In this document: positions 9,308-17,057 of the stretch, piece after piece | Layout of the letters: the number at the start of each line of letters is the position of its first letter | Numbering within the stretch: position 1 is the first letter of the stretch | Assembly (NCBI RefSeq): GCF_014642835.1 | Contig: NZ_BMJA01000004.1 | Location: 278,535 to 342,534, forward strand | Reading direction: 5' to 3' | Origin: Dyella nitratireducens | Lineage (GTDB): Bacteria > Pseudomonadota > Gammaproteobacteria > Xanthomonadales > Rhodanobacteraceae | DNA: 64,000 nucleotides | Position numbers and translations under genes: made by a program | Notes under the pieces: generated by a model | Seen by the model: only the letters and a program-made list of their open reading frames with translations | Database searches by the model: none | Told to the model about the DNA's origin: nothing

Positions 9308-10921
9308 ATGATTTACGACTACATCATCGTTGGCGCCGGCTCCGCCGGCTGCATCCTGGCCGATCGCCTCAGCGAATCGGGAGAGCATTCGGTGCTGGTG
9401 CTGGAGGCCGGCGGCAAGGATGATTCGCCATGGATCAAGATGCCCGGCGGTTTCGTAAAGCTGTACTACGACCCGCGGTACAACTGGATGCGTTACTCCG
9501 AACCGCAACCAGCGCTGGCCGGCCGCAAGCTTTATCAACCGGCGGGCAAGGTGCTGGGTGGTTCAGGTTCCATCAACGCCATGATCTACGTGCGCGGCCA
9601 GGCGCATGATTTCGACGATTGGGCCTCAAACGGCAACGACGGCTGGTCATGGCGTGATGTGCTGCCTTACTTTCGCCGGCTGGAAACACATCCAGCCGGC
9701 GATACTGAATATCACGGTGGCAGCGGACCGATTCACATCAGCACGATGCGTGGCAAGACGCATCCTGTCTGCGACAGCTTCCTGGCTGCCTGCGATGAAT
9801 TGGGCTATCCGCGTAGCCCCGATTTCAACGGCGCGCAGTTCGAAGGCGCGGGCATCTACGACCTCAATACGAAGCATGGCCAGCGCTGCTCCAGCAACGT
9901 CGCCTATTTGCATTCGGCCAAAACACGCCGCAACGTCACCATAGAAACGAACGCGACGGTGGTGCGTGTGCTGTTCAACCAGCACAAGCGCGCCATGGGC
10001 GTGAAGGTGCGGCAGCATGGCATCGAGCAGGATATCCATGCCCATCGCGAAGTGATTCTCGCGGCTGGTGCCGTAGGTACGCCAAAAATCCTGCAACTCT
10101 CCGGTGTGGGCGATCAGGCGTTGTTGCACGAACATGGCATTGAAACGCTGCATCACCTGCCAGCGGTGGGCGAGAACCTGCAGGATCACCTGTGCGTCAG
10201 TTACTACTACAAGGCGAACGTTCCCACCCTCAACGGACTGTTCAGCTCGCCATGGGGCAAGTTGAAAGTAGGCTTGCAGTATTTCCTCATGCGCAACGGT
10301 CCGTTGACGATGAGCGTCAATCAATCCGGCGGCTTCTTCCGTGGCGATGCCTCCGAAGCATTTCCCAACTTGCAGCTGTATTTCAATCCGCTGTCCTACC
10401 AAATACCCAAGAGTAGCCGGGCGACAATCAAGCCAGAGCCTTATCCGGGCTTTCTACTGTGCTTCAATCCATGCCGCCCAACCAGCCGCGGTACCGTGCG
10501 CATTGCTTCCCGCCACGCGGAAGACACGCCGTTGATCGATCCGAATTACCTGAGCACGGAAAAGGACATCAGCGAAGCCATTCAAGGCAATCGCTTGATT
10601 CGCCGCATCATGCAGGCCCGCGCGTTGCGCGCTGTAACCGTGGAGGAAACGCTGCCGGGTCCGACAGTGGATGACGATGTGTCTATGCTGGATTACTTCC
10701 GAAACCATTGCGGCTCGATCTACCACCTTTGCGGCAGTTGCGCGATGGGCGGTGATCCTTCCAGCTCGGTGGTGGATCGTGCTTTGAAGGTGCATGGCCT
10801 GCAAAGCCTGCGTATCGTCGATGCATCGATCTTCCCCAACGTCACCTCCGGCAACATCAATGCGCCGACGATGATGGTGGCAGAGAAGGGGGCGGGGCTG
10901 ATCCTGCGAGACAACACCTGA
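9308..10921 (+). CDS. GMC-family FAD-dependent alcohol dehydrogenase (choline dehydrogenase-like)
   Basis: Flavoprotein of the glucose-methanol-choline family that oxidises an alcohol to an aldehyde. 537 aa, the usual length. The dinucleotide-binding loop VGAGSAGCILADRLSE is at residues 8-23, the GMC signature 1 KVLGGSGSINAMIYVRGQ follows, signature 2 GAVGTPKILQLSGVG is in the middle, and the C-terminal catalytic pair is His473 (YHLCGSCAMG) and Asn516 (SGNINAPTM). Last gene of the operon; with the AldA-like enzyme it could oxidise an alcohol to an acid in two steps. BetA is the best-known relative, but there are no other glycine-betaine genes nearby, so choline is not assumed. Confidence 0.88.
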   Translation: MIYDYIIVGAGSAGCILADRLSESGEHSVLVLEAGGKDDSPWIKMPGGFVKLYYDPRYNWMRYSEPQPALAGRKLYQPAGKVLGGSGSINAMIYVRGQAHDFDDWASNGNDGWSWRDVLPYFRRLETHPAGDTEYHGGSGPIHISTMRGKTHPVCDSFLAACDELGYPRSPDFNGAQFEGAGIYDLNTKHGQRCSSNVAYLHSAKTRRNVTIETNATVVRVLFNQHKRAMGVKVRQHGIEQDIHAHREVILAAGAVGTPKILQLSGVGDQALLHEHGIETLHHLPAVGENLQDHLCVSYYYKANVPTLNGLFSSPWGKLKVGLQYFLMRNGPLTMSVNQSGGFFRGDASEAFPNLQLYFNPLSYQIPKSSRATIKPEPYPGFLLCFNPCRPTSRGTVRIASRHAEDTPLIDPNYLSTEKDISEAIQGNRLIRRIMQARALRAVTVEETLPGPTVDDDVSMLDYFRNHCGSIYHLCGSCAMGGDPSSSVVDRALKVHGLQSLRIVDASIFPNVTSGNINAPTMMVAEKGAGLILRDNT

Positions 10922-10935
10922 GTACCCACATCCTC

Positions 10936-11007
10936 GTAGGTTGGGGGTGTAACCCCAAACACCGCTATGCATGACGCGACGATGTTGGGGTTTGCACCCC
11001 AACCTAC
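10936..11007. repeat. Family A palindromic repeat, copy 1
   Basis: Inverted doublet: GTAGGTTGGGGGTGTAACCCC on the left and GGGGTTTGCACCCCAACCTAC on the right around a short variable centre. Lies between the GMC dehydrogenase and gcdH, both on the plus strand. It is one of eight copies seen in this window. Confidence 0.85.
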
Positions 11008-11160
11008 GAAGATCACCCGGCAAAGGGCTTTGGATCGTGAAAGCAAAGCCCGTCTTAACATTCGGCTGGCGCCAGGCTGACGGCTGCTGCACCCCGGCAT
11101 GACCGGAATTAGCGGCCACGGCTACAATGTAGGGCTTCCCCGACTGTTCCTGGAACTCCT

Positions 11161-12330
11161 ATGGCAGCCCGCTTGAACCCGCTCGACCTCTACGACGTCC
11201 GTTCCCTGCTCACCGACGAGGAGCGCATGGTGCAGGACACGGTTGGGCGTTTTGTCGACGAAAAAGTGCTGCCTATCATCGGCGATTGCTTCGATCAAGG
11301 ACGTTTTCCCGGGGAGCTGATTCCGGAAATCGCCAACCTCGGCCTCCTGGGCGCCACCATTCCCGAGAAATACGGTTGCGCCGGCATGAACGGCGTCAGC
11401 TATGGCCTGATCTGCCAGGAGCTGGAGCGCGGCGATTCCGGCCTGCGCAGCTTTGCTTCGGTGCAAAGTTCCCTGTGCATGTATCCAATCTACGCCTATG
11501 GCAACGAAGAGCAGAGGATGCAGTACCTGCCGAAAATGGCGGCGGGCGAAATCATCGGCTGCTTCGGCCTGACTGAACCGCACGGCGGCTCCGATCCGGC
11601 CAATATGAAGACCAACGCCAAGAAGGACGGCGGCGATTGGGTCATCAACGGCGCCAAGATGTGGATCACCAACGGCAACCTGGCGCATATCGCCATCGTG
11701 TGGGCGCAGACCGAGGATGGCATCCAGGGCTTCATCGTACCCACCGACACCAAGGGCTTCACGGCGCAGGAAGTGCACAAGAAGATGAGCTTGCGCGCGT
11801 CAGTCACTTCCGCGCTGTTCCTCGACAACGTGCGTGTATCCGACGCGCAACGCTTGCCGAACGTCAAAGGCTTGAAGGGGCCGCTTGGCTGCCTCACCCA
11901 GGCACGCTACGGCATCACCTGGGGCCCGATCGGCGCCGCGCAGGCCTGTCTGAAGGAAGTGATCGATTACACGCAGGAACGCGTGTTGTTCGGCCGCCCG
12001 CTGGCCGCGAACCAGGCGATTCAGTTGAAGTTGGCCGATATGGCTCGTCGCATCACCACCGCGCAATTGTTGTCGCTGCAGCTCGGCCGCCTGAAGGACG
12101 CCGGCAAGATGGAGCCGACCCAGGTGTCGCTGGCGAAGTGGAACAACGTGCGCATGGCGCTGGACATTGCGCGCGATTGCCGTGACATGCTCGGTGGCGC
12201 CGGCATCACGGTGGAGCACTCGGCGATTCGTCATGCGCTGAATCTGGAATCGGTGATTACTTATGAAGGCACCGAGACGGTTCACCAGTTGGTGGTGGGA
12301 CGCGAGCTGACGGGTATCAACGCATTCTGA
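11161..12330 (+). CDS. gcdH: Glutaryl-CoA dehydrogenase
   Basis: FAD acyl-CoA dehydrogenase that converts glutaryl-CoA to crotonyl-CoA and CO2 in lysine/tryptophan/glutarate breakdown. 389 aa, full length. Signatures: CFGLTEPHGGSDPANMKT (FAD/substrate binding), WITNGNLAHIAIVWAQ, the Arg-containing QARYGITWGPIGAA block specific to GcdH, and the catalytic base Glu369 in TYEGTETVHQL. Start ATG 11161. It is monocistronic here with the family A repeat upstream. An antiquitin-type aldehyde dehydrogenase at 36.7 kb could act earlier in the same lysine route. Confidence 0.95.
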   Translation: MAARLNPLDLYDVRSLLTDEERMVQDTVGRFVDEKVLPIIGDCFDQGRFPGELIPEIANLGLLGATIPEKYGCAGMNGVSYGLICQELERGDSGLRSFASVQSSLCMYPIYAYGNEEQRMQYLPKMAAGEIIGCFGLTEPHGGSDPANMKTNAKKDGGDWVINGAKMWITNGNLAHIAIVWAQTEDGIQGFIVPTDTKGFTAQEVHKKMSLRASVTSALFLDNVRVSDAQRLPNVKGLKGPLGCLTQARYGITWGPIGAAQACLKEVIDYTQERVLFGRPLAANQAIQLKLADMARRITTAQLLSLQLGRLKDAGKMEPTQVSLAKWNNVRMALDIARDCRDMLGGAGITVEHSAIRHALNLESVITYEGTETVHQLVVGRELTGINAF

Positions 12331-12416
12331 AGTTTTCCTTGCAGGAACCGAATCCCGGCTTTCGCCGGGATAGCGGCAGGAAAAATGTTCTTCGTGCGGA
12401 TGCTGACACGCGGCGT

Positions 12417-13106
12417 TCAAAACGCCTGGCCAAGAGCACGCACGATCACTTCGCTGACATCGACATGATCGGGCTGTTGAAGAATCCAGAGCACCATCCG
12501 GGCGACGTCGTCGGGCGACATCATGGCATCAGGACGTTCGGCCCAAAGCGGCGTATCGACGTGACCGGGTGCCATCACGCACACGCGCACGCCCGTCCCT
12601 ACGAGCTGCTGGCGCAGACTTTCAGCCAGGCCGGTAACCGCCCATTTGGTTGCCGTATAGAGGTTGCCCGGATAAACCTTGCGTCCCGCAGTGCTGCCGG
12701 TGAAAAGAAAATGCCCCCGTGTTTTCGTCAACGCGGGCAACGTCGCCTTGATCAGCAATGCAGCGCCAAGCACGTTGGTCATGACCATGTCGCGCCACGA
12801 TTCGGGATCTCCGGTAAGCAGATCTCCACGCGAGGAAAACCCGGCGTTGGCGAAGGCGACATCAAGTACCCCGAAGTGCGCCTGGCAAGCTTCCACGGCA
12901 CGTTGCGTCTGGTCCCAGGAGGAAGCATCCACCACGTCGCCGACAATGCGCTCGCGCGATGTGCGATCAAAGGAATCCAGCCATGCTTGCAGTCGTTCCT
13001 TGCTGCGGCCGGTAACGTAGACGCGATGGCCCTGTGCGATGGCCTGTCGAGCGGTGGCGGCGCCGATACCGCTGGTTCCACCGGTAATGAATAGCGTCTT
13101 ATGCAT
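12417..13106 (-). CDS. SDR family NAD(P)-dependent oxidoreductase
   Basis: Short-chain dehydrogenase of unknown substrate, 229 aa from ATG 13106 (MHKTLFITGGTSGIGAAT). The AAGGA motif sits five bases before this ATG, which is why it is preferred to the ATG at 13112. Rossmann motif TGGTSGIG is at the N-terminus, NAG at FANAGFSS, and the catalytic Ser and YxxxK in FTGSTAGRKVYPGNLYTATKW. Convergent with gcdH: the stops are 86 bases apart, with a short CGGCTTTCGCCG-like hairpin at 12348-12369 between them. Confidence 0.88.
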   Translation of the reverse strand: MHKTLFITGGTSGIGAATARQAIAQGHRVYVTGRSKERLQAWLDSFDRTSRERIVGDVVDASSWDQTQRAVEACQAHFGVLDVAFANAGFSSRGDLLTGDPESWRDMVMTNVLGAALLIKATLPALTKTRGHFLFTGSTAGRKVYPGNLYTATKWAVTGLAESLRQQLVGTGVRVCVMAPGHVDTPLWAERPDAMMSPDDVARMVLWILQQPDHVDVSEVIVRALGQAF

Positions 13107-13334
13107 GATCATCCTTGTGCTTGAGGGAGTTTTTCATTCTCAGGCCGGGCACGTGTAACATGAAGGAGTTCGCATCGACCCTTACAGAGTGTCATGGCGA
13201 TACCCTACGCTCACGCGATCATGCATCGCAGCATGGTCAGCAACGCTGCCGTATTGATTGGCAATACAACGCGCAATCGCCCAAAAAATTGAGTGTGAAA
13301 ACATGTTCCCTGGACTTTTCGCTCTGGTGATCGC

Positions 13335-13940
13335 TTGACACTACCGACTCGTACCACCTTGAAGAGCAGTACCTTGCCAAGGCACGACATCCACATCGAA
13401 ACCGAACGCCTGATTCTGCGTCCGCCCATTCACGAGGACTTCGATGCCTACGCCGCCAACATGGCCGATCCCGAAGCGGCGCATTTCATCGGCGGCGTGC
13501 AATCGCGTCCCGTGGCATGGCGGGGTTTCCTCTCACTGGCGGGTGCCTGGATGATCCAGGGCTTTTCGATGTTTTCAGTCATCGAAAAATCCAGCGGCCG
13601 CTGGATTGGCCGGCTCGGTCCGTGGTACCCGGACGGATGGCCGGGCAACGAGGTCGGCTGGGGACTGGTGCGCGATGCATGGGGCAAGGGCTATGCCTGT
13701 GAAGGCGCGTCCGCGGTCATGGATTGGGCGTTCGAGCATCTGGACTGGACCGATGTCATCCACTCCATCAATGGAGACAACCAGCCTTCGCTGGCGTTGG
13801 CCCAACGCTTGGGTTCCCGGTTTCTGCGTCACTCGAACTTGCCGGAACCCTACCAGGACATCAGCGTCGAAATCTGGGGACAGACTCGGGAAGAGTGGTT
13901 GCAACGGCGATCCATGGCAGCCGCAGGCCGAGCTGGGTGA
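13335..13940 (+). CDS. GNAT family N-acetyltransferase
   Basis: Acyl-CoA-dependent N-acyltransferase of the RimJ/RimL type. Uses a TTG start at 13335 (about 201 aa). The domain begins at HIETERLILRPPIHEDFDAYAANMADPE; strand beta4 WIGRLGPWYP and the acetyl-CoA loop VGWGLVRDAWGKGYACEGASAVMDWAF are clear, followed by HSINGDNQPSLALAQRLG. Target unknown. It is followed eight bases later by a small cysteine-rich protein and then a nucleotidyltransferase-like gene, with tight or overlapping junctions, so the three are likely co-transcribed. An alternative start further in would lose little of the domain. Confidence 0.85.
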   Translation: MTLPTRTTLKSSTLPRHDIHIETERLILRPPIHEDFDAYAANMADPEAAHFIGGVQSRPVAWRGFLSLAGAWMIQGFSMFSVIEKSSGRWIGRLGPWYPDGWPGNEVGWGLVRDAWGKGYACEGASAVMDWAFEHLDWTDVIHSINGDNQPSLALAQRLGSRFLRHSNLPEPYQDISVEIWGQTREEWLQRRSMAAAGRAG

Positions 13941-13947
13941 GGGCAAG

Positions 13948-14187
13948 ATGAGCGATGTCATCCTGCAATCCGAAATCACCTGTCCGCACTGTGGTTTCGC
14001 CACCGTGGAAACCATGCCGCTGGACGCCTGCGTGTTCTTTTACGATTGCCCGAGCTGCAATGCACTGCTTCGTCCCAAGTCGGGTGATTGCTGCGTGTTC
14101 TGCTCGTACGGCTCGGTCAAGTGTCCACCCATCCAATTGAATCCTGCGAGCGCCACATGCTGTGGCCAGCGCGATCATCAACCGTAA
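13948..14187 (+). CDS. Small cysteine-rich protein with GDCCVFCSYG motif
   Basis: 79-aa conserved hypothetical protein starting at ATG 13948 with GAGGG upstream. It holds nine cysteines in the order CPHCG, DAC, CPSC, GDCCVFCSYGS, KCPP and a final CC pair, i.e. two apparent zinc-ribbon-like knuckles plus the GDCCVFCSYG-CPP block. The CPP block recurs in small proteins often found near metal-handling genes (recalled, not checked). A metal-binding or redox role is inferred; no transport partner is present here. Its TAA overlaps the next ATG (TAATG). Confidence 0.75.
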   Translation: MSDVILQSEITCPHCGFATVETMPLDACVFFYDCPSCNALLRPKSGDCCVFCSYGSVKCPPIQLNPASATCCGQRDHQP

Positions 14188-14660
14188 TGACGTTGCACTC
14201 GCTCAGCTCGGCCTTGCATGAAGTGATTGCGGCAAGCGTACCGCTACTGCAAAGGCATTGCTGCGACCCATGGGTAGTGATCGGCAGTGCGGCGTGTGCG
14301 CTGGCAGGCGCTTGCGTGGACGTCGCCGATCTGGATGTACTCGCCAGCACGGCCGACGCCGAGCGTTTGATCGCCTTATGGCCATCGCGCCGAGATACTA
14401 CCTATGCGCCTGCGGGCGCCGATCGCTTTCGCTCGCACTTTGCACGCTTCCTGTTTCCAGGCATGCCGGTGGAAGTGATGGGAGATCTCCAATTACACGG
14501 AGCCCATGCCTGGCAAGCGGTGCAGGTGAACGATGTCGTGCACGTGCAGGTTGCAGACATCGCGGTACCCATCCCGTCACGTTGTGAACAAATTCGCATA
14601 CTGGAAAGCTTTGGCCGCCCGAAAGATCGCGCGCGCGCCGAGCTGCTACGCGCCTTGTAA
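14187..14660 (+). CDS. Nucleotidyltransferase-like protein
   Basis: 157 aa, starting at the ATG that overlaps the upstream stop. The segment WVVIGSAACALAGACVDVADLDVLAS resembles the GS-x(n)-DxD strand-helix-strand core of the polymerase-beta nucleotidyltransferase fold as seen in minimal or DUF nucleotidyltransferases; VADLDVL would carry the metal-binding Asp pair. The C-terminus is short and no second domain is seen. Activity is not assured because the glycine-serine loop is degenerate (GSAAC). Third gene of the GNAT/Cys-rich/NT trio. Confidence 0.6.
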   Translation: MTLHSLSSALHEVIAASVPLLQRHCCDPWVVIGSAACALAGACVDVADLDVLASTADAERLIALWPSRRDTTYAPAGADRFRSHFARFLFPGMPVEVMGDLQLHGAHAWQAVQVNDVVHVQVADIAVPIPSRCEQIRILESFGRPKDRARAELLRAL

Positions 14661-14699
14661 AACGGCGCGCCAACCGATCATCGTTAGAGAACCTTCGCC

Positions 14700-16970
14700 A
14701 TGTCCGCCACACCTATCGCCGCCCGTCACAAGGGCTTCAACCGCGCCGAGATCGTCGACCAGAACTTCACCGAGTTCGTGCGGCTTTGGCAGGGTCAAGT
14801 GAACGCGCGGCCGCGTGACGATGAATCCATCTTGCCGGGCAGCGCACTGGATGCACGCGGCTTTCGTGAATTGCTGGAATCGCAGCTGATCTCGCGTCAT
14901 CTCGATCTGATGGCGCGCGTGCTGCGCGTGCAAAACAAAGTGTTCTACACCATTGGCAGTTCCGGCCATGAAGGCAACGCGATGGTGGCGCGGCTGACGC
15001 GGCATACCGATCCCGCTTTTCTGCACTACCGCTCCGGCGGTTTCATGGCGGAACGCTTTCGCAAGCTGCCGGGCATGGATCCGGTGATGGATTCGGCGCT
15101 GTCGTTCGCTGCCAGCAAAGAAGATCCCGCTTCCGGCGGCCGCCATAAAGTATGGGGCAGCAAGCCGCTATGGGTTTTGCCGCAAACGTCGACCATCGCT
15201 TCGCATTTGCCGAAAGCATTGGGTACGGCTGTCGCCATCGAGCAGGCGCGCCGCATCGGCCATACCTTGCCGATACCGAATGATTCCATCGCCATCTCTT
15301 CGTTTGGCGATGCTTCCAGCAATCACGCCACGGCGCAGACGGCTTTCAACGCCGCCGCGTGGACGGCGTACCAGAAACTGCCTGCGCCGGTTTTGTTCGT
15401 ATGTGAAGACAACGGCATCGGTATTTCGGTGAAGACGCCCAGCGGCTGGGTGGCGAACAACTTCCAGCATCGCCGTGATCTGGATTATTTCTTTGCCGAT
15501 GGCTTGGATCTCGCCAGCGGCTACGAGCAAGTACAGCAAGCGGTGAATCATTGCCGCGAAACGCGCCGTCCGACTTTCCTGCATCTGAAGACCACGCGCA
15601 TCATGGGCCATGCCGGCACCGATTTTGAAATCGAGTGGCGCAGCATTGAAGAGCTGGTTGCAGTAGAGGCGTCCGACCCGCTGCTGCGCTCTGTTGCCAT
15701 TGCGCTGGAATCGGGCCTGTATACCAAGGATGAATTGCTGGCGTTGAACGAAACCATCCGCAAGCGGTGTTTTGCTGCAGCTGAAGATGCTGATCGCCGG
15801 CCCAGGTTGCAAACGCTGGATGAGGTGATGGCGCCGCTGGCGCCATACACGCCGGATGCAGTGAAAGCCGAAGCCGAACGCGCCGATTACCGCGACAAAC
15901 GCGTTGCAGTGTTTGGCGGCGAAGACAAGCTGCCCGAGAAGCAACCGCCGCGTCACCTGGCGATCCAGATCAACCAGGCGCTGCATGACCTGATGGCGAA
16001 GTATCCCGAATCGCTGCTGTTTGGCGAAGATGTGGCGCAGAAGGGCGGTGTGTACACTGTCACCAAGGGTTTGAACAAAACGTTCAAGGGCAACCGCGTG
16101 TTCAACACGCTGCTCGATGAAACGGTCATTCTTGGCTTGGCTCAGGGCTACGCCAACATGGGCATGTTGCCGATACCGGAGATCCAGTATCTGGCGTACT
16201 TCCACAATGCCTGCGATCAGATTCGCGGTGAAGCCGCTTCGCTGCAGTTCTTTTCCAACGGCCAGTACCGCAATCCGATGGTGATGCGCGTGGCTTCACT
16301 GGGTTATCAGCGTGGTTTCGGCGGGCATTTCCACAACGACAACTCAATCGCGGCACTACGCGATATTCCAGGTCTCGTTGTGGGCTGCCCTAGTCGTGGT
16401 GATGACGCGGCCACCATGCTGCGCACGCTGATGGCGCTGGCGAAAGTGGACGGTCGCGTGTGTGCGTACCTGGAACCGATCGCGCTGTACATGACGAAGG
16501 ATCTCTACGAAGGCGGCGATGGCCAGTGGCAGTTCGCCTATCCGGCACCGGGCGAAGCGATGCCGCTGGGCGAAGGTCGTGTCTACAACGAGGACGCCAA
16601 TGACCTGGTGATCTTCACTTTCGGCAACGGCGTGCCGATGGCGCTGCGCTCGGCACGCACCATCGAAAAGGAACTTGGCTGGAAAGTGCGCGTGGTCGAT
16701 CTGCGCTGGCTGGCGCCGCTCAACGATGCGTTTATCGCGGCGCAGGCGAAGAGTGCGAAGCGCATTCTGGTGTTGGACGAAGGCCGCAAGAGTGCGGGCG
16801 TGGGCGAGGGCGTCATCACGGCGGTGGTGGAAGCCGGCTTCGGCAGCACGCCGCTGGAGCGTGTGGTCGGCGCAGATACCTATACGCCGCTGGCCGGTGC
16901 GGCGTTCCTGGTGCTGCCAGGTGACGCGGAGGTTGTGGCGGCAGCGAAGGAGCTTGCCGGTCGTAGATGA
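14700..16970 (+). CDS. Fused alpha/beta E1 component of a 2-oxoacid dehydrogenase (TPP-dependent)
   Basis: Thiamine-diphosphate enzyme that decarboxylates a 2-oxoacid for a dehydrogenase complex; in most bacteria alpha and beta E1 are separate genes, here one 756-aa chain. Residues about 40-400 are the alpha half (HYRSGGFMAERFRKLPG; TPP motif FGDASSNHATAQTAFNAAAW); about 415-756 are the beta half (HDLMAKYPESLLFGEDVAQKGGVYTVTKGL; YCNAC-like AYFHNACDQIRGEAASLQFFSN; C-terminal RILVLDEGRKSAGVGEGV). Branched-chain 2-oxoacid or 2-oxoadipate/2-oxoisovalerate are possible substrates. No E2 or E3 gene is adjacent. Family A repeat copy 2 follows the stop. Confidence 0.88.
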   Translation: MSATPIAARHKGFNRAEIVDQNFTEFVRLWQGQVNARPRDDESILPGSALDARGFRELLESQLISRHLDLMARVLRVQNKVFYTIGSSGHEGNAMVARLTRHTDPAFLHYRSGGFMAERFRKLPGMDPVMDSALSFAASKEDPASGGRHKVWGSKPLWVLPQTSTIASHLPKALGTAVAIEQARRIGHTLPIPNDSIAISSFGDASSNHATAQTAFNAAAWTAYQKLPAPVLFVCEDNGIGISVKTPSGWVANNFQHRRDLDYFFADGLDLASGYEQVQQAVNHCRETRRPTFLHLKTTRIMGHAGTDFEIEWRSIEELVAVEASDPLLRSVAIALESGLYTKDELLALNETIRKRCFAAAEDADRRPRLQTLDEVMAPLAPYTPDAVKAEAERADYRDKRVAVFGGEDKLPEKQPPRHLAIQINQALHDLMAKYPESLLFGEDVAQKGGVYTVTKGLNKTFKGNRVFNTLLDETVILGLAQGYANMGMLPIPEIQYLAYFHNACDQIRGEAASLQFFSNGQYRNPMVMRVASLGYQRGFGGHFHNDNSIAALRDIPGLVVGCPSRGDDAATMLRTLMALAKVDGRVCAYLEPIALYMTKDLYEGGDGQWQFAYPAPGEAMPLGEGRVYNEDANDLVIFTFGNGVPMALRSARTIEKELGWKVRVVDLRWLAPLNDAFIAAQAKSAKRILVLDEGRKSAGVGEGVITAVVEAGFGSTPLERVVGADTYTPLAGAAFLVLPGDAEVVAAAKELAGRR

Positions 16971-16984
16971 TGAACTGGTAAATC

Positions 16985-17057
16985 GTAGGTTGGGGTGCAA
17001 ACCCCAACATCGTTATGCGCCACGCGTGGCAATGTTGGGGTTTGCACCCCAACCTAC
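16985..17057. repeat. Family A palindromic repeat, copy 2
   Basis: Canonical inverted doublet, GTAGGTTGGGGTGCAAACCC on the left and the complementary arm ending CCAACCTAC on the right, 73 bp. It lies between two convergent genes and its right edge supplies the TAG stop of the diguanylate cyclase (17056-17054, minus strand). Confidence 0.9.

Noticed and set aside
8150-9538. Long minus-strand frame opposite the MR/MLE gene
   Set aside because: Shadow of the enolase-superfamily gene; no start signal or family pattern.
10936-11007. CRISPR-like repeat array
   Set aside because: The repeats are inverted doublets dispersed over the window, not tandem direct repeats with spacers, and no cas genes are present.
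14187-14660. Calling the nucleotidyltransferase-like gene an active MNT antitoxin
   Set aside because: No HEPN toxin partner lies beside it and the glycine-serine loop is degenerate.
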